Source: Kaistia soli DSM 19436 (GTDB lineage: Bacteria > Pseudomonadota > Alphaproteobacteria > Rhizobiales > Kaistiaceae). From it: a stretch of 64,000 nt of DNA. The position numbers and the translations under genes are program-made. Every line of letters starts with the position of its first letter. Within the stretch, counting starts at the first letter, position 1. The stretch is taken from contig NZ_FQUP01000003.1 of NCBI RefSeq assembly GCF_900129325.1, positions 620,001-684,000 on the forward strand, given 5' to 3'. Below the pieces are notes generated by a model. It was not told the DNA's origin and made no database searches. It saw only the letters and a list, made by a program, of their open reading frames with translations. Positions 63,071 through 64,000 of the stretch are shown piece by piece.

Positions 63071-63529
63071 TTACTGCCCCACCAGCATTGCGCTGATGTC
63101 GGCTTCGGCGACCTTGACGCCCGCGACCTTGGCTTCACTCTGGAAACGCCAGAGATTGCCGCGGTTCCTGATCTTCTTGACGTGGTATTCGAGCACGTCG
63201 CCCGGCTCCACGGGCTTGCGGAACTTGCAGTTGTCGATGGTCAGGAAATAGACGAGTTGCGGCTTGCCCGCGCGGGCTGCGAGACAGATCGCGCCGGCGG
63301 TCTGGGCCATGCCCTCGATGATCAATACGCCTGGCATCACCGGCTTGCCGGGGAAATGGCCCTGGAAATGCGGCTCGTTGATCGTCACGTTCTTGATGCC
63401 GATCGCGCTGTTATCGCCGTCGATCTCAATGATCCGGTCGACAAGCAGGAAGGGATAGCGATGCGGCAGGAGTTCAAGGATCCGCGCAATATCGGCGCTG
63501 CCGAGGCTCTTCGTTTCCTCGCTCATCAA
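63071..63529 (-). CDS. fabZ: 3-hydroxyacyl-[acyl-carrier-protein] dehydratase
   Basis: Hot-dog-fold enzyme of 152 residues that dehydrates 3-hydroxyacyl-ACP in fatty-acid elongation, competing with LpxA and LpxD for the same substrate. [14 protein letters not shown] is at the start and the catalytic H and E lie in [19 protein letters not shown]. It lies nine bases before lpxA and overlaps lpxD by four bases. Confidence 0.95.
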   Translation of the reverse strand: MMSEETKSLGSADIARILELLPHRYPFLLVDRIIEIDGDNSAIGIKNVTINEPHFQGHFPGKPVMPGVLIIEGMAQTAGAICLAARAGKPQLVYFLTIDNCKFRKPVEPGDVLEYHVKKIRNRGNLWRFQSEAKVAGVKVAEADISAMLVGQ

Positions 63530-64000
63530 CCCTCTCTCCCCTCGTCATCCTTGGAAGGCGCGACGGCGCGCTGAGCGAGACGCCGGAGCGCGAGTTCTTC
63601 GCGGTACCATTCCTTTATCGGACGGGCCGGTGCGCCGCCATAGCGGCCGCCGGCGGCGAGATCGTCCTTGACGCTCGCCGTCGCCGCGACCTGGGCGCCC
63701 GTTCCGATCACGACATGGCCGTTGACGCCGGCCTGCCCGCCAATGACGACGAAGTCGCCGAGCGTCGCGCTGCCGGAGATGCCGACCTGCGCAACGATCA
63801 CGCAATGGCGGCCGATCTGAACATTGTGGCCGATCTGCACCTGGTTATCGATCTTAGTGCCCTCGCCGATGATCGTGTCGCGATTGGCACCGCGGTCGAT
63901 CGTCGTGCTTGCACCGATCTCGACATCGTCCTGGATGACCACGCGGCCGATCTGCGGCACCTTGGCGTGGCCCTTGCCGCTCATCAGATAGCCGAAACCA
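63526..64000 (-). CDS. lpxD: UDP-3-O-acylglucosamine N-acyltransferase, C-terminal part
   Basis: The last 158 codons of lpxD; the start lies beyond the right edge. Beta-helix hexapeptides continue through [20 protein letters not shown] with the catalytic histidine of GHNV, and the end ([18 protein letters not shown]) is the typical C-terminal helix. The reading [18 protein letters not shown] at the edge shows that the frame continues. Outer-membrane assembly genes usually precede it. Confidence 0.93.
   Translation of the reverse strand, partial: GFGYLMSGKGHAKVPQIGRVVIQDDVEIGASTTIDRGANRDTIIGEGTKIDNQVQIGHNVQIGRHCVIVAQVGISGSATLGDFVVIGGQAGVNGHVVIGTGAQVAATASVKDDLAAGGRYGGAPARPIKEWYREELALRRLAQRAVAPSKDDEGREG

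Noticed and set aside
1-64000. CRISPR arrays, prophage, toxin-antitoxin or defence islands
   Set aside because: No regularly spaced repeats, phage structural genes or defence-family motifs were seen anywhere in the window.

Overview
The window is a GC-rich, gene-dense stretch of what looks like the chromosome of an alphaproteobacterium, most likely of the order Hyphomicrobiales (Rhizobiales). The evidence is the lpxD-fabZ-lpxA-lpxI-lpxB order with LpxI instead of LpxH, an NDUFA12-type complex I accessory subunit, an ATP12-type F1 assembly chaperone, a single-chain B12-dependent ribonucleotide reductase, a phasin, a GT21 ceramide-glucosyltransferase-like enzyme, and an RNase E with a long acidic insertion in its S1 region. 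No prophage, CRISPR array, plasmid function or complete insertion sequence was seen. The only mobile trace is a short IS5-type transposase remnant next to lipB.

Layout. 0-6.3 kb (minus strand): the start of an unidentified gene, a magnesium transporter (mgtE), an EamA protein, penicillin-binding protein 1A and an AMIN-domain amidase. 6.3-12.3 kb: a long leader, RNase E, Ohr, an NDUFA12-like protein, a VOC protein, and a gene-free leader with NrdR-type boxes. 12.3-18 kb: nrdJ, an acetyltransferase, two tandem mini-lipoproteins and a phasin. 18-28.7 kb: a D,D-carboxypeptidase with a SPOR domain, a TIM14-like J-protein, panC, a coupled cluster of small genes, a YdcF protein, an aldo/keto reductase, a diguanylate cyclase, and an oxidoreductase/aminotransferase pair that probably makes a 3-amino nucleotide sugar. 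28.8-35.2 kb: a second mgtE, tRNA-Leu(GAG), lipB, the IS remnant, a GT2 glycosyltransferase, acylphosphatase, a HAD phosphatase and the GT21 enzyme. 35.2-44.7 kb: propionyl-CoA carboxylase genes pccA and pccB on either side of a hydrolase/SDR/folP-folB-folK run, then ATP12 and a pseudouridine synthase. 44.7-49.9 kb: crcB, two paralogous exported proteins of unknown function, and a divergent azoreductase/TetR pair. 49.9-59 kb: the cytochrome bd locus, split into cydDC (minus) and cydABX (plus) by a DUF1576 membrane protein and a urea transporter. 59-64 kb: a ZntB/CorA-like transporter and the lipid A operon.

Functional themes. Cell-envelope building recurs: PBP1A, the amidase, the D,D-carboxypeptidase, lipid A synthesis and two glycosyltransferases. 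The oxidoreductase/aminotransferase pair at 26.5-28.7 kb could feed the lipid A pathway at the right end with UDP-GlcNAc3N. Low-oxygen physiology is suggested by cytochrome bd under a perfect FNR/FixK-type box and by the oxygen-independent NrdJ reductase under NrdR-like boxes. Propionate and B12 metabolism are linked through pccA/pccB and nrdJ. The least explained parts are the tandem exported paralogs at 45.3-48.5 kb, the twin mini-lipoproteins near 17 kb and the DUF1576/urea-transporter pair inside the cyd locus.
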